A stretch of 64,000 nucleotides of DNA from Paenibacillus oryzae (GTDB lineage Bacteria; Bacillota; Bacilli; Paenibacillales; Paenibacillaceae): assembly GCF_001675045.1 (NCBI RefSeq), contig NZ_LYPA01000064.1, positions 62,001 to 126,000 on the forward strand, written 5' to 3'. The notes beneath the pieces are model-generated. The model made no database searches, was not told where the DNA came from, and saw only the letters and a list, made by a program, of their open reading frames with translations. Positions 17,527 to 26,513 of the stretch are shown here, piece after piece; the first letter of the stretch is position 1; each line of letters begins with the position of its first letter. The position numbers and the translations under genes were made by a program.

Positions 17527-17539
17527 GCGGCGGCTTGAC

Positions 17540-18148
17540 TTAGGCTTTTTGACCCAGGCGAGCTGCGTGTTTTTGTTCGTAAGCCGTAATTTTATCCTCA
17601 TGCTGAAGGGTAAGACCGATATCATCAAGTCCTTGCAGCAGGAATTGGCGGCGGTGCTCGTCGATGTCAAAAGACAGCTTCAAGCCATAGTCGTCGGACA
17701 ACGTTTTGCTCTCCAGATCAACATGCAGCTTGTAGCCTTCATGCTGCGCCGTGCGCTGGAACAGGTCTTCCACCTGTTCTTCACTCAGCTTGATAGGAAG
17801 AATGCCGTTTTTGAAGCAGTTGTTGAAAAAGATGTCGGCGTAGGACGGCGCGATAATGACTTTATAGCCGTAATCCAGAATCGCCCAAGGCGCATGCTCG
17901 CGTGAGGAGCCGCAGCCAAAGTTGGCGCGGGAGATCAACACGGACGCACCCTCGTAACGAGGTTTGTTTGGCTCGAAGTCAGCGTTGATGTCGCCATTTT
18001 CGTGGAAACGCCATTCATAAAAAAGGAACTGGCCGAATCCGCTGCGTTCGATGCGCTTCAAAAACTGTTTTGGAATAATAGCGTCTGTATCAACGTTGAC
18101 CCGGTCAACCGGAGCAACGATTCCTGTTAATTGTTTGAATGGTTCCAT
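17540..18148 (-). CDS. leuD: 3-Isopropylmalate dehydratase small subunit
   Basis: LeuD with LeuC isomerises 2-isopropylmalate to 3-isopropylmalate in leucine synthesis. The 202-residue protein shows the swivelling-domain motifs: [19 protein letters not shown] near the N-terminus, and [15 protein letters not shown], which binds substrate near the active-site cluster of LeuC. It begins 30 bases after leuC and is clearly the second gene of the operon; the transcript ends at a strong hairpin. Length and motifs are normal. In B. subtilis leuCD belongs to ilv-leu; here the pair stands alone next to a divergent LysR-type gene, so separate control is likely. Confidence 0.97.
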   Translation of the reverse strand: MEPFKQLTGIVAPVDRVNVDTDAIIPKQFLKRIERSGFGQFLFYEWRFHENGDINADFEPNKPRYEGASVLISRANFGCGSSREHAPWAILDYGYKVIIAPSYADIFFNNCFKNGILPIKLSEEQVEDLFQRTAQHEGYKLHVDLESKTLSDDYGLKLSFDIDEHRRQFLLQGLDDIGLTLQHEDKITAYEQKHAARLGQKA

Positions 18149-18178
18149 AGATATAAGTCCCCTCTCTGCTTTCCCGGC

Positions 18179-19594
18179 TTAGCTCAATACCGGCTCTTTG
18201 ATTTCCCAGTCGCGCACATCAGTAAAGCGGCCGTTGATTGCTGCGGCAACCGCCATAGCCGGCGATACCAGATGCGTTCTGCCGCCGCGTCCTTGACGTC
18301 CCTCGAAGTTGCGGTTCGATGTGGACGCGCAACGCTGCCCTGGAACAAGTACATCGGGGTTCATCGCAAGGCACATGGAGCAGCCTGCATCGCGCCACTC
18401 GAAACCAGCCTCGATAAAGATTTTGTCCAGTCCTTCGTTCTCGGCCTGGATTTTTACGCGGCCGGAGCCCGGCACGACAATCGCCGTTACCTTTTCGCTC
18501 ACCTTGTAGCCTCTTGCAATTTCAGCTGCGGCGCGAAGGTCCTCAATCCGGCCGTTGGTGCAGGAACCGATAAAGACATAATCGATTTCGATTTCGGTCA
18601 TCGGGGTTCCCGGCTTCAAGTCCATATATTCAAGGGCTTTTTCAGCAGCCTTGCGCTCATTTTCAGTCGCCATATCGGCAGGATTCGGTACAACCGATGT
18701 AATATCCGTGCCCATGCCGGGGCTTGTTCCCCAGGTCACTTGCGGAATCAGGGAATCTACATCAAAATCAACAACCGTATCAAACTCGGCGCCTTCGTCA
18801 GTGACCAGCTTGGACCACTCGGCAACCGCTTCGTCGAAGTTGGCAGGCGCATATTCGCGTCCGCGCAGGTAGTTGAATGTTGTTTCGTCCGGTGCGATCA
18901 AGCCGGCGCGCGCGCCCGCTTCAATGGACATGTTGCAAACCGTCATGCGCTCTTCCATCGTCAGGCTGGTGATGGCTTCGCCGCGGTATTCGATAACATA
19001 ACCTGTTGCAAAATCGGTGCCGTATTGTGCGATAACGCCAAGAATCAAGTCTTTAGCGGTTACGCCAGGCTTGCGTTTGCCGTGGAAGCGAACCTCCATC
19101 GTTTTGGCTTTGGATTGCTGGAGGCATTGAGTCGCCATAACATGCTCAACCTCGCTTGTGCCGATACCAAAAGCAAGCGCTCCGAACGCTCCGTGCGTGG
19201 AGGTGTGGCTGTCGCCGCAAACAATCGTTTTGCCGGGATGCGTCAGCCCCAGCTCCGGTCCCATAACGTGAACAACCCCTTGATCAAGGCTGTCCAGACC
19301 GTACAGCTTAACGCCGAAGTCCTGACAGTTTTGAGTCAGCGTGTCGATTTGCTGCTTCGAGATCGGATCCGTAATATTGAAGCGATCCTTGGTAGGAACG
19401 TTGTGGTCCATTGTCGCAAACGTCAGGTCCGGACGGCGCACTTTGCGCCCCGACAGACGCAGTCCCTCAAATGCTTGCGGCGACGTTACTTCGTGCACCA
19501 GCTGAAGGTCGATATAAATAACGCTTGGTTTGCCCTCTTCCTGATGAATGACGTGATTGTCCCAGATCTTTTCAAACATCGTTTTTTTAGCCAT
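18179..19594 (-). CDS. leuC: 3-Isopropylmalate dehydratase large subunit
   Basis: An aconitase-family [4Fe-4S] enzyme of leucine synthesis. Cluster ligands are visible as IGSCTNGR and [11 protein letters not shown]. The N-terminal [12 protein letters not shown] and the [22 protein letters not shown] segment (seen as [10 protein letters not shown]) are typical. Starting at the ATG at 19594 with GGGGTG upstream gives 471 residues; a GTG three codons earlier (19603) is an alternative. It works with leuD in the same operon. The promoter lies in the 260-base region shared with the divergent lysR gene, where a TATGAT box occurs about 60 bases upstream. The antisense strand is open over most of this gene, but that is a shadow of its codon bias. 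Confidence 0.97.
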   Translation of the reverse strand: MAKKTMFEKIWDNHVIHQEEGKPSVIYIDLQLVHEVTSPQAFEGLRLSGRKVRRPDLTFATMDHNVPTKDRFNITDPISKQQIDTLTQNCQDFGVKLYGLDSLDQGVVHVMGPELGLTHPGKTIVCGDSHTSTHGAFGALAFGIGTSEVEHVMATQCLQQSKAKTMEVRFHGKRKPGVTAKDLILGVIAQYGTDFATGYVIEYRGEAITSLTMEERMTVCNMSIEAGARAGLIAPDETTFNYLRGREYAPANFDEAVAEWSKLVTDEGAEFDTVVDFDVDSLIPQVTWGTSPGMGTDITSVVPNPADMATENERKAAEKALEYMDLKPGTPMTEIEIDYVFIGSCTNGRIEDLRAAAEIARGYKVSEKVTAIVVPGSGRVKIQAENEGLDKIFIEAGFEWRDAGCSMCLAMNPDVLVPGQRCASTSNRNFEGRQGRGGRTHLVSPAMAVAAAINGRFTDVRDWEIKEPVLS

Positions 19595-19603
19595 TCTGTT
19601 CAC

Positions 19604-19865
19604 CCCATAAGTTCATAATTGCGATAAATACCGAAGACCTCGGCCTCTTAAATTAAACCTATCATACCATGTCTTTCTTCATTGATCTAAGATATAATAT
19701 CTATAATGTCTATAGAAATTAACTATAATAAAAAAGGCGTGTTTTGTACAGGCGCAGATTATGGGTGACGGGCGGCTCCGATCTATTGCAGCTCCGCTCC
19801 GGCTTTGCGCTATTGGCGTTTTATCCAATATCTGCTTCTGCACAGGCACCAGGGGAGTTCAACCT
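19604..19865. promoter_or_regulatory. Divergent leuC / lysR control region
   Basis: An AT-rich stretch (about 19670-19735) holds overlapping dyads of the T-N11-A kind used by LysR regulators, around TCTATAATGTCTATAGA. A TATGAT box (minus strand, about 19663-19668) suits leuC with a poor -35 element, as expected for activator-dependent transcription. Further TATAAT-like boxes on the plus strand could serve lysR. The exact start sites are not resolved. Confidence 0.5.
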
Positions 19866-20765
19866 ATGGAACTGAGACAATTAAATTATGTCCTTCAAAT
19901 TGCAGCCGAAAAAAACTTTTCCCGCGCGGCCGACAAGCTTCATATTGCGCAGCCTTCGCTTAGCCAGCAGCTCTCCAAGCTGGAGCAGGAGCTGGGCGTT
20001 TTGCTGTTCAGGCGAACCACCAACTCTGTCGAGCTGACCCAGGCGGGGCATGTATTTGTAGAAAAATCGCAATCCATTCTGGATGCGGTGGAGCAGCTGA
20101 AGCAAGAGATGGACGACATGGCCCAGATGAGACGCGGCCGTCTCGTTGTAGGAACCTTGCCTATTACAGGCTCCCACGTTCTGCCGCTGGTGCTGCCTGA
20201 ATTCGGCGCCAAGTACCCCCAGATCGAAGTGGTGCTGGTGGAAGAAACAACCGCCAAGCTGGAGCAGTTAACCGCAAGCGGCGGGACGGACATCAGCCTG
20301 CTTTCCCTGCCGCTGATTGATAACTCCCTGGCATGGCAGCCGTTTCTGGAGGAAGAGATTTGCCTTGCCGTTCCCCCATCCCATCCATTAGTGGGCCGCA
20401 GCGGCTCCATTGACATCGGTGAATTGGCAAATGAACCGTTTATCGGTCTCAAAAGAGGACAAGGCTTCCGGCAAATCACGGTTGAGCTTTGCCAGCAATC
20501 CGGCTTTACGCCATCCATTGTTTTTGAAAGCAGCAATATTGAAACCGTGCAATCGCTTGTGGCCGGCGGAATGGGTATTGCCTTTGTGCCGCAAATGCTT
20601 ACGAGAAGCAGAGGCTCGGACATGTCTCCGGCCTATCTGCCGCTCGCCAACAAGCCGACCAGGCAACTGGTCGTTGCAAGCCGCAAGGGGCGGTATCTGT
20701 CCAAGGCTGCCGAAGCGTTTATTGCAACGTTAAACAGCACGATGAAAAACATCGGCAGCCCGTAA
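19866..20765 (+). CDS. LysR-family transcriptional regulator
   Basis: A 299-residue LTTR. The N-terminal winged helix-turn-helix (MELRQLNYVLQIAAEKNFSR, AADKLHIAQPSLSQQLSKLE) is followed by a linker helix and a two-lobed effector domain (about 90-295). The residues around RRTTNSVELTQAG are typical of the CysL/CynR group. The ATG at 19866 is chosen because GGGGAG lies nine bases upstream and the conserved MELRQL start is at this point; the frame opens earlier without a start signal. Divergence from leuC across a region with LysR-like dyads suggests it controls leuCD, perhaps in response to a leucine-pathway intermediate; this is inference. It is followed by the convergent mtnU. Confidence 0.9.
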   Translation: MELRQLNYVLQIAAEKNFSRAADKLHIAQPSLSQQLSKLEQELGVLLFRRTTNSVELTQAGHVFVEKSQSILDAVEQLKQEMDDMAQMRRGRLVVGTLPITGSHVLPLVLPEFGAKYPQIEVVLVEETTAKLEQLTASGGTDISLLSLPLIDNSLAWQPFLEEEICLAVPPSHPLVGRSGSIDIGELANEPFIGLKRGQGFRQITVELCQQSGFTPSIVFESSNIETVQSLVAGGMGIAFVPQMLTRSRGSDMSPAYLPLANKPTRQLVVASRKGRYLSKAAEAFIATLNSTMKNIGSP

Positions 20766-20776
20766 CCTCAATAGTA

Positions 20777-21580
20777 TTAGTCAAGCGTGTATAGTGACGG
20801 ACGGCGATCCTCAAAAACGGGTATTCTGGACCTGACCTCATCAACCAGGCCTAATGAAATAACTCCGGTAAGGATGCCCTCCTCCTCGCCCGCCTCGGCG
20901 ACCGTTTCACCCCAGGGGTCTATGATGACGGAATGACCGAAAAAGCTGGTATCGCCGCTTGTTCCGCAGCGGTTGCACGCAACAACAAACATCTGGTTTT
21001 CGATGGCACGGGCGGTCAGAAGGGTGCGCCAATGGTGCAGACGGGGGTTAGGCCATTCCGCCGGCACAAAGGCCAGCTTTGCGCCGCCCAGCGCCAGACT
21101 GCGGAACAGCTCCGGAAAACGGATATCGTAGCAGATCATGACTCCTGCTTCCTCGCCCTCCACCTCAAGCCGCCCCATGCTTTGTCCCGCTTGTAAATAC
21201 TTTTCCTCCTCCATCAGTCTGAATAAGTGCATTTTGGCGTATTGCCCCAGCAGCTCTCCGTTTCTGCCGAAAACATAAGAGGTATTATAGACGCCGTCCT
21301 CCCTAAGCTCGGCAATTGAGCCGCCAACTACGATAACGCCATGCTCCTTGCTAAAAGACGACAAAAACGTTTTTGTGACCATGCCATCCTTGTCTGCCAG
21401 CCTCTCTATTTCATTCAACGCATACCCCGTATTCCACATTTCCGGCAATACGAGGATATCGGGTTTTATTTCGCTTGATACCGCTTCGCGCAGCATGGTA
21501 TCAGCCTTTTTATAATTGCTTTCGGGATCTCCCGCTTTAATATCCATTTGCAGCAGCGCCAGCTTCAGCTCTTTGCTCAT
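20777..21580 (-). CDS. mtnU: Carbon-nitrogen hydrolase, MtnU-like
   Basis: A 267-residue nitrilase-superfamily amidase. The catalytic triad can be placed: Glu in VLPEMWNTGYAL, Lys in QYAKMHLFRLMEE and Cys in GVMICYDIRFPELFR. It matches the YkrU/MtnU group, whose gene sits with methionine salvage genes in Bacillus; related enzymes hydrolyse omega-amides such as the 2-oxo-acid amide left by glutamine-dependent transamination, which would pair with the MtnE aminotransferase encoded 800 bases away. The ATG at 21580 has GGGAGG at correct spacing; upstream in-frame codons are less likely. It is transcribed alone, convergent to lysR and divergent from the secreted unknown protein. The substrate assignment is inference from family and context. 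Confidence 0.85.
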   Translation of the reverse strand: MSKELKLALLQMDIKAGDPESNYKKADTMLREAVSSEIKPDILVLPEMWNTGYALNEIERLADKDGMVTKTFLSSFSKEHGVIVVGGSIAELREDGVYNTSYVFGRNGELLGQYAKMHLFRLMEEEKYLQAGQSMGRLEVEGEEAGVMICYDIRFPELFRSLALGGAKLAFVPAEWPNPRLHHWRTLLTARAIENQMFVVACNRCGTSGDTSFFGHSVIIDPWGETVAEAGEEEGILTGVISLGLVDEVRSRIPVFEDRRPSLYTLD

Positions 21581-21702
21581 CGCTATTTCCTCCCGGTGAT
21601 TCATCATTTCCCTAATGATACCCTCTCATGGTAACCTGTCAAGCTGGGCATGGTAAGAACAGAACGCTGACAGCTTATTTACGTTTTAAGGAGGGTATAC
21701 GT

Positions 21703-22296
21703 ATGAGCTCCAAAAAAAGGAAGCTACTCACAATAACCGCTGTATGGTGCTTCTGGTGGGCAATGGGATTTGCGCCTGCTGAAGCCGTCCCGCAAATGAA
21801 AACGGCAGCCTCCGTAATGGCGTCCGAAACGGAAATTGATGCGGCTAATCAGGTTCCGCTGCAGCTTGCCGGCATTGAAGCCGAAGGCTTCGGCCTCAAT
21901 CGGCAGGCAGCATACAGGACCAAACGGACAAATCAGATTACGGCTTACCCTGGACCTGTTCAAGTTTTCGATGTTGAAATGGGCAAAATAATAAAAACCA
22001 TTCCCAACGACGCCCGTTTTCAGCAAATGGCGCTGGAGTGGACAAAAACGGTGACAGGACTTGCTCCGCAGATGTCGCCCGGTCAAGGCTACAGCTATGT
22101 CATCCGCGTGCCGCTTGCAGCCCAAACGGCTATCCGAAGCGGCAGCATTCATTTTAATGCGGATAACCTGTTCCTGTTTCTCGCCAAGGACAAGCCGCCC
22201 CTCCTGCTTGCTTTCAATAGCGATAACAAGCCTTACCTCTTTTTGTTCAGGAGCAACACAGACGATTTTGTCAAAAGAATAGCTCTCCCGCTTTGA
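21703..22296 (+). CDS. Secreted protein of unknown function
   Basis: A 197-residue protein with a cleavable signal peptide (Lys-rich start, then LLTITAVWCFWWAMGFAPAEA). The mature part contains a Thr/Lys-rich segment (AYRTKRTNQITAYPGPVQV) and a C-terminal half rich in short beta-strands (HFNADNLFLFLAKD, FNSDNKPYLFLF). I do not recognise a family. The ATG at 21703 follows a perfect AAGGAGGG, so it is a genuinely translated gene. It lies between divergent mtnU and co-oriented mtnE; the 84-base gap to mtnE holds no obvious terminator, so the two may be cotranscribed. No catalytic motif is visible. An extracellular or cell-wall location is all that can be supported. Confidence 0.75.
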   Translation: MSSKKRKLLTITAVWCFWWAMGFAPAEAVPQMKTAASVMASETEIDAANQVPLQLAGIEAEGFGLNRQAAYRTKRTNQITAYPGPVQVFDVEMGKIIKTIPNDARFQQMALEWTKTVTGLAPQMSPGQGYSYVIRVPLAAQTAIRSGSIHFNADNLFLFLAKDKPPLLLAFNSDNKPYLFLFRSNTDDFVKRIALPL

Positions 22297-22380
22297 AAGG
22301 AATTGGCTTCCCCATCTTCAAATCCGGCCCGCTTCGTGCTACATTATTGTCAATGTCTATGGAATGCGGAGAGTGATGGA

Positions 22381-23574
22381 ATGGAAAGCCGTTTACAAGT
22401 TTCAATCGTGCAGCCTGCGGAACGGATGGCGGGTCTGCCGGAGCAGTTTTTTGCCAAGCTGGTGGGCAAGGCGAACGCTAGAATCGCGCAAGGAAGGGAT
22501 GTTATCAATTTGGGGCAAGGCAATCCCGACCGCCCTACCCCGCCCCATATAGTAGCTAAGCTGCAGGAGGCGGCAGCCAATCCCCTTTACCATAAATATC
22601 CCCCTTTCAGCGGATATTCATTTTTAAAAGAGGCCGTTGCCTTGCGTTACAAGGAAGATTACGGCGTAGAGCTGGACCCTGCAACGGAGGTAGCCATATT
22701 GTTCGGCGGAAAAACGGGGCTGGTGGAAATCAGTCAATGCCTGCTAAATCCAGGCGATATTTGTCTGGTGCCAGACCCCGGATATCCTGACTACTGGTCA
22801 GGCGTAGCCTTGGCCGGCGCCAGCATGAGCTTTATGCCGCTGCGAGAGGAAAACGGCTTTTTGCCGGACTTGAAGGCCATTCCGCGAGACGTTGCAGACA
22901 AAGCCAAGCTGATGTTTATGAACTATCCCAACAACCCCACCGGCGCAGTGGCAACGCCCGCTTTTTATGAAGAATGTGTTTCTTTTGCCCGGGAAAATAG
23001 CGTGGTTATGGCAAGCGACTTTGCGTACGGAGCCATCGGCTTTGACGGAAAACGGCCTGTCAGCTTCCTTCAGACGCCCGGCGCCAAGGAGGTTGGCGTT
23101 GAATTCTACACCTTGTCCAAATCGTACAATATGGCTGGCTGGAGGGTAGGCTTTGCGTTAGGCAACGCCAATGTCGTAGCCTTAATCAATCTGATCCAGG
23201 ATCATTATTATTGCAGCCTCTTCGGCGGCATACAGGAAGCCGCCGCTCTGGCGCTAAGCGGACCGCAGGACTGCGTCTCGGAGCTTAATGAGGTCTATGA
23301 GTCCAGACGTGACGCTTTATACGAGGCGCTGGCGGAAATTGGCTGGAGGGCCGAAAAACCGGGCGGGTCTTTTTTCTGCTGGCTTCCGGTTCCAGAAGGC
23401 TACACATCCGAACGCTTTGCAGACAAGCTTTTGCAGGAGGCGGATGTGGTTGTAGCGCCCGGCGTTGGCTTTGGGTCAAACGGCGAAGGCTACGTCAGGC
23501 TGGGATTGCTGAGCGACGAAAACAGGCTTCGCGAAGCTATTGCAAGAATCGGGCGGCTGGGGCTGTTCTGTTAG
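22381..23574 (+). CDS. mtnE: Methionine salvage aminotransferase
   Basis: A class-I PLP aminotransferase of 397 residues that closely follows B. subtilis MtnE (YkrV): LPEQFFAKLV, NLGQGNPDRPTPPHIV, LFGGKTGLVEI, PDPGYPDYWSGV, NYPNNPTGAVATP, DFAYGAIGFDG, and the PLP lysine in TLSKSYNMAGWRVGF. It transaminates 4-methylthio-2-oxobutyrate to methionine, the last step of the MTA salvage pathway. The ATG at 22381 follows GGAGAG at seven bases; the frame opens earlier without signals. In Bacillus it sits beside mtnU and mtnW; here a repeat element and the proBAC operon lie between it and mtnW. No terminator is evident before the repeat. Confidence 0.92.
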   Translation: MESRLQVSIVQPAERMAGLPEQFFAKLVGKANARIAQGRDVINLGQGNPDRPTPPHIVAKLQEAAANPLYHKYPPFSGYSFLKEAVALRYKEDYGVELDPATEVAILFGGKTGLVEISQCLLNPGDICLVPDPGYPDYWSGVALAGASMSFMPLREENGFLPDLKAIPRDVADKAKLMFMNYPNNPTGAVATPAFYEECVSFARENSVVMASDFAYGAIGFDGKRPVSFLQTPGAKEVGVEFYTLSKSYNMAGWRVGFALGNANVVALINLIQDHYYCSLFGGIQEAAALALSGPQDCVSELNEVYESRRDALYEALAEIGWRAEKPGGSFFCWLPVPEGYTSERFADKLLQEADVVVAPGVGFGSNGEGYVRLGLLSDENRLREAIARIGRLGLFC

Positions 23575-23623
23575 CTTTACACTGCAATTCTTTCATGTTA
23601 TCCTTACTACAATTAACAAGGAT

Positions 23624-23790
23624 GTTCAAAAAGTACACTTTCCATTACGTATCATGCCTTGCGGCATGGCCGACGTCGAATATGTCATTCAGCCGAAATC
23701 TCCGGTGCTCACTTAGCTTCCACTAAGCTCCGCTCCTCAATTTCTAGCTTTATGCCATCTTCTCGATACTGAAAAGTGAACTTTTTGAAC
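23624..23790. repeat. 167-base terminal-inverted-repeat element, copy 1
   Basis: The element begins GTTCAAAAAGTACACTTT and ends with its inverted form AAAGTGAACTTTTTGAAC (one mismatch). Inside are small hairpins (CATGCC-ttgc-GGCATG, and CTTAG/CTAAG). The same 167-base element occurs at 43664-43830, and an isolated end occurs at 54133-54150. No coding capacity. It abuts the proline T-box region, and its right end may contribute to that promoter. It looks like a MITE or other dispersed palindromic repeat. Confidence 0.85.
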
Positions 23791-23811
23791 TTCTATTATA
23801 GATAACGCAAT

Positions 23812-24046
23812 GACGGGACCAGTAAGCTTGACCGGCCGCGTCCAGAGAGTAAATTCCGAAGGCTGCAAGAATTTACCGTGGGCCCCTAGCTGAACCTACC
23901 TCCGAGCGGCTGGCGACAAGCCGGACAGCGCCCCCTGTTACAGGGCATAAAGACGGACAGCCCATCTTCTCCATCAGCGGCTGTCAACAAAGGTGGTACC
24001 GCGGAAGCCAAGACTTTCGTCCTTTATAGGATGAAAGTCTTTTTTG
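23812..24046 (+). promoter_or_regulatory. T-box leader, proline-specific
   Basis: The T-box sequence AAAGGTGGTACCGCGG (23989-24004) is followed by a terminator (stem 24011-24040, then T-run to 24046). Upstream, AGTAAG gives the 5' AGUA of the specifier loop, AGAGAG with a TAAATTC/GAATTTA stem forms the distal stem-I part, and CTGAA-CCT-A (specifier 23895-23897) shows the GAA-NNN-A arrangement. CCU is a proline codon. Uncharged tRNA-Pro would pair with specifier and T-box bulge and favour the antiterminator, switching on proBAC during proline starvation. Confidence 0.94.
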
Positions 24047-24096
24047 TTGTCATAAAAGGGTTGTCGTCATAAAACCAGATGAGGACGGGATGTTCA

Positions 24097-25206
24097 ATGT
24101 CGGAACGAATCGTTGTAAAAATCGGAAGCAGCTCCCTTACTTCCGAGGAAGGCGGCTTAAACCGCGAGAGAATCGCTTTTTTCGCCGCAGAGCTGGCTGC
24201 ACAGCATGCCAGAGGCGATGAAATGATGCTGGTCACTTCGGGAGCGGTAGCAGCAGGCTTTATGAAAATCGGATACGCTGCCAAGCCTAAGGCCGTGCAT
24301 GAAAAGCAAGCCTCTGCCGCGGTTGGCCAAGCGCTGCTGATGCAGGCTTACCAGGAGGAGCTGTCCCAATACGGCATCGTGGCCGCTCAAATCCTGCTCA
24401 CGAGAGCCGATTTTTCCAATCGCAGGCGCATTCAGAATGCGCTCATGACGCTGGAGGAGCTGCTCAAGCGCCGCATTATTCCGATTATTAATGAAAATGA
24501 TACCGTTGCAACCGATGAGCTTGTGCTGAAGTTTGGCGACAACGACAATTTATCCGCGCTGGTGGCGGCTATGACAAAAGCAAGCAAGCTGGTTATCATT
24601 ACCGACATGGACGGCCTTTATACCGAGGACCCGCGCATCAATCCCAACGCAACCAAAATATCGCTTGTGGAGCAAATATCCGAGGATATTCTCAAGGTGG
24701 CCGGCGGCTCCGGCTCAGCGGTAGGAACCGGGGGCATGCGCTCCAAAATCGAAGCGGCGCGAATCGCCATGCGAGGCGGCGTTCGCACCTTCATCGGCAA
24801 AATACAGACCAGGGACGATCTGGCAAACGCCGTGTCGGGAAGCGGCAAAGGCACCTATTTTGATACAAAGCTGCACAGCCTGCCCATGAAAAAGCAATGG
24901 CTTGGCTTCCACTCCATTCCACAAGGCGTTATTACAGTGGACAACGGGGCGGTCGAAGCGCTGCTGGTTCGCGGCAAAAGCCTGCTGCCTGCAGGCGTGA
25001 CGGCCATATCGGGAGACTTTCATCCCGGCGACGTGGTTGAAGTGGTAGACACAGACGGCGCAACGCTTGGCCGGGGCGTCGTCAACTATGCCGCCTGGCA
25101 GCTGCAGGCGGCATCCGGCTTAGGCAGCGAGGAAGTAGCCCGCCGAATCGAGGTAAACCGCATTGAAGTCATTCATAGAGACGAATGGATTACACTAAAA
25201 TCATAA
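24097..25206 (+). CDS. proB: Glutamate 5-kinase
   Basis: ProB phosphorylates glutamate to gamma-glutamyl phosphate, the first step of proline synthesis. The 369-residue protein has the amino-acid kinase domain (VVKIGSSSLTSEEGG at the start, VTSGAVAAGF, IINENDTVATDE, FGDNDNLSALVA, ITDMDGLYTEDPR, GTGGMRSKIEAA) and a C-terminal PUA domain (about 275-360, SIPQGVITVDNGAVEALL). The start MSERIVVKIG at 24097 is usual for the family; an ATG six codons earlier (24079) is possible but its ribosome site is no better. It is the first gene after the T-box terminator and starts a proBAC-mtnW run. Confidence 0.96.
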   Translation: MSERIVVKIGSSSLTSEEGGLNRERIAFFAAELAAQHARGDEMMLVTSGAVAAGFMKIGYAAKPKAVHEKQASAAVGQALLMQAYQEELSQYGIVAAQILLTRADFSNRRRIQNALMTLEELLKRRIIPIINENDTVATDELVLKFGDNDNLSALVAAMTKASKLVIITDMDGLYTEDPRINPNATKISLVEQISEDILKVAGGSGSAVGTGGMRSKIEAARIAMRGGVRTFIGKIQTRDDLANAVSGSGKGTYFDTKLHSLPMKKQWLGFHSIPQGVITVDNGAVEALLVRGKSLLPAGVTAISGDFHPGDVVEVVDTDGATLGRGVVNYAAWQLQAASGLGSEEVARRIEVNRIEVIHRDEWITLKS

Positions 25207-25234
25207 TTTTTATAAAAAAGCGAGGATGATCCTA

Positions 25235-26488
25235 ATGACAAGCGAAGTGATTCAAAAAGCTACCGCAGCGCAAAAAGCAGCCGCTGCCATGAACCGGCTG
25301 ACTACCGCTCAAAAAAACAACGCGCTGGAAACGATGGCAGATGCGTTATTGGCCCATTCCGACGATATTATCGCCGCGAACGCCGAGGATTTGAGCCGTG
25401 GCAAGGAGCAAGGCACCAGCCCTTCCCTGCTCGACCGCCTTGCGTTGAATCATGAAAGAATTGCCGGTATTGCGGAGGGCCTTCGCCAAATTGTCCAGCT
25501 TCAAGACCCCGTAGGCGCGACCATTCAATCTTTTACGCGTCCTAACGGACTGAAGGTGGAGCAAATCGCCGTTCCCATCGGCGTAATAGGCATTATCTAT
25601 GAAGCCCGCCCGAATGTAACGGTTGATGCGGCTGGACTTTGCCTGAAAACCGGAAATTGCGTCGTGCTGCGCGGCGGCTCGGCTGCTCTTTCCTCCAACG
25701 CCAAAATCGTCGAGGTTTTGCGTAATAGCCTGAAAACGACGGATATGCCGCCTGACGCTATTCAGCTTATCGAGGATTCCGACCGGGCATCCGTCAATGA
25801 GATGCTTCGTTTAAACGGACTATTGGATGTAATCATTCCTCGCGGCGGCGCGGCATTGATTCAAAATGTCGTACAAAACGCCACTGTTCCCGTCATCGAA
25901 ACAGGCGCAGGCATTTGCCATGTCTTTGTCGACGAAAGCGCCAATCCCGCAATGGCTTCGTCCATCGCCTATAATGCCAAAATGCAGCGCCCGTCCGTGT
26001 GCAATTCGATGGAAACGCTGCTTGTCCACGTAGCCTTTGCCCGAAACGGCGGCCTCGAAGAGCTTCTGGCTCCTATGGTCAAGGCCGATGCAGAGCTTCG
26101 CATTAGCGGCGTAACATCCGGCGAGCTGGCAAATGCGCGTAAGGCAACGGACGAGGATTTTGCAACGGAGTACAATGACTATATTTTAAATGTAAAAATC
26201 GTATCGGGCCTTGACGAGGCTCTGGAGCATATTGCCGCTTTTGGCACCAAGCACTCCGAATGTATTGTAACCGAAAATGCTGATAACGCTGAACGGTTCC
26301 TGCAGGAGGTTGACGCCGCAGCGGTTTATCATAATGCTTCAACCCGCTTTACCGACGGCTTTGAATTTGGTTATGGAGCGGAAATCGGCATCAGCACGCA
26401 AAAGCTTCATGCACGCGGTCCTATGGGCTTGCCTTCTCTGACTTCGACGAAATACCGCATATACGGGAATGGCCAAATCAGAGGATAA
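25235..26488 (+). CDS. proA: Glutamate-5-semialdehyde dehydrogenase
   Basis: ProA reduces gamma-glutamyl phosphate to glutamate semialdehyde with NADPH. The 417-residue aldehyde-dehydrogenase-fold protein shows QIAVPIGVIGIIYEARPNVT, LKTGNCVVLRGGSAA, IIPRGGAALI, VIETGAGICHVFVD with the catalytic Cys, and the C-terminal HARGPMGLPSLTSTKYRIYG typical of ProA. A GAGG box sits next to the ATG at 25226 but at a proper nine-base distance from the ATG at 25235, which is therefore preferred. It lies 28 bases after proB and 25 bases before proC, all on one transcript under the T-box. Confidence 0.97.
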   Translation: MTSEVIQKATAAQKAAAAMNRLTTAQKNNALETMADALLAHSDDIIAANAEDLSRGKEQGTSPSLLDRLALNHERIAGIAEGLRQIVQLQDPVGATIQSFTRPNGLKVEQIAVPIGVIGIIYEARPNVTVDAAGLCLKTGNCVVLRGGSAALSSNAKIVEVLRNSLKTTDMPPDAIQLIEDSDRASVNEMLRLNGLLDVIIPRGGAALIQNVVQNATVPVIETGAGICHVFVDESANPAMASSIAYNAKMQRPSVCNSMETLLVHVAFARNGGLEELLAPMVKADAELRISGVTSGELANARKATDEDFATEYNDYILNVKIVSGLDEALEHIAAFGTKHSECIVTENADNAERFLQEVDAAAVYHNASTRFTDGFEFGYGAEIGISTQKLHARGPMGLPSLTSTKYRIYGNGQIRG

Positions 26489-26513
26489 CTGAGTTTAAAT
26501 GGAGGAAACAACA

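Noticed and set aside
17365-17670. 101-codon minus-strand frame between leuD and the amidase
   Set aside because: It overlaps leuD and its terminator hairpin and has no start signal.
18131-19618. Long plus-strand frame opposite leuC
   Set aside because: It mirrors the codon pattern of leuC; residues are His/Arg/Cys-rich without domains, typical of antisense shadows.
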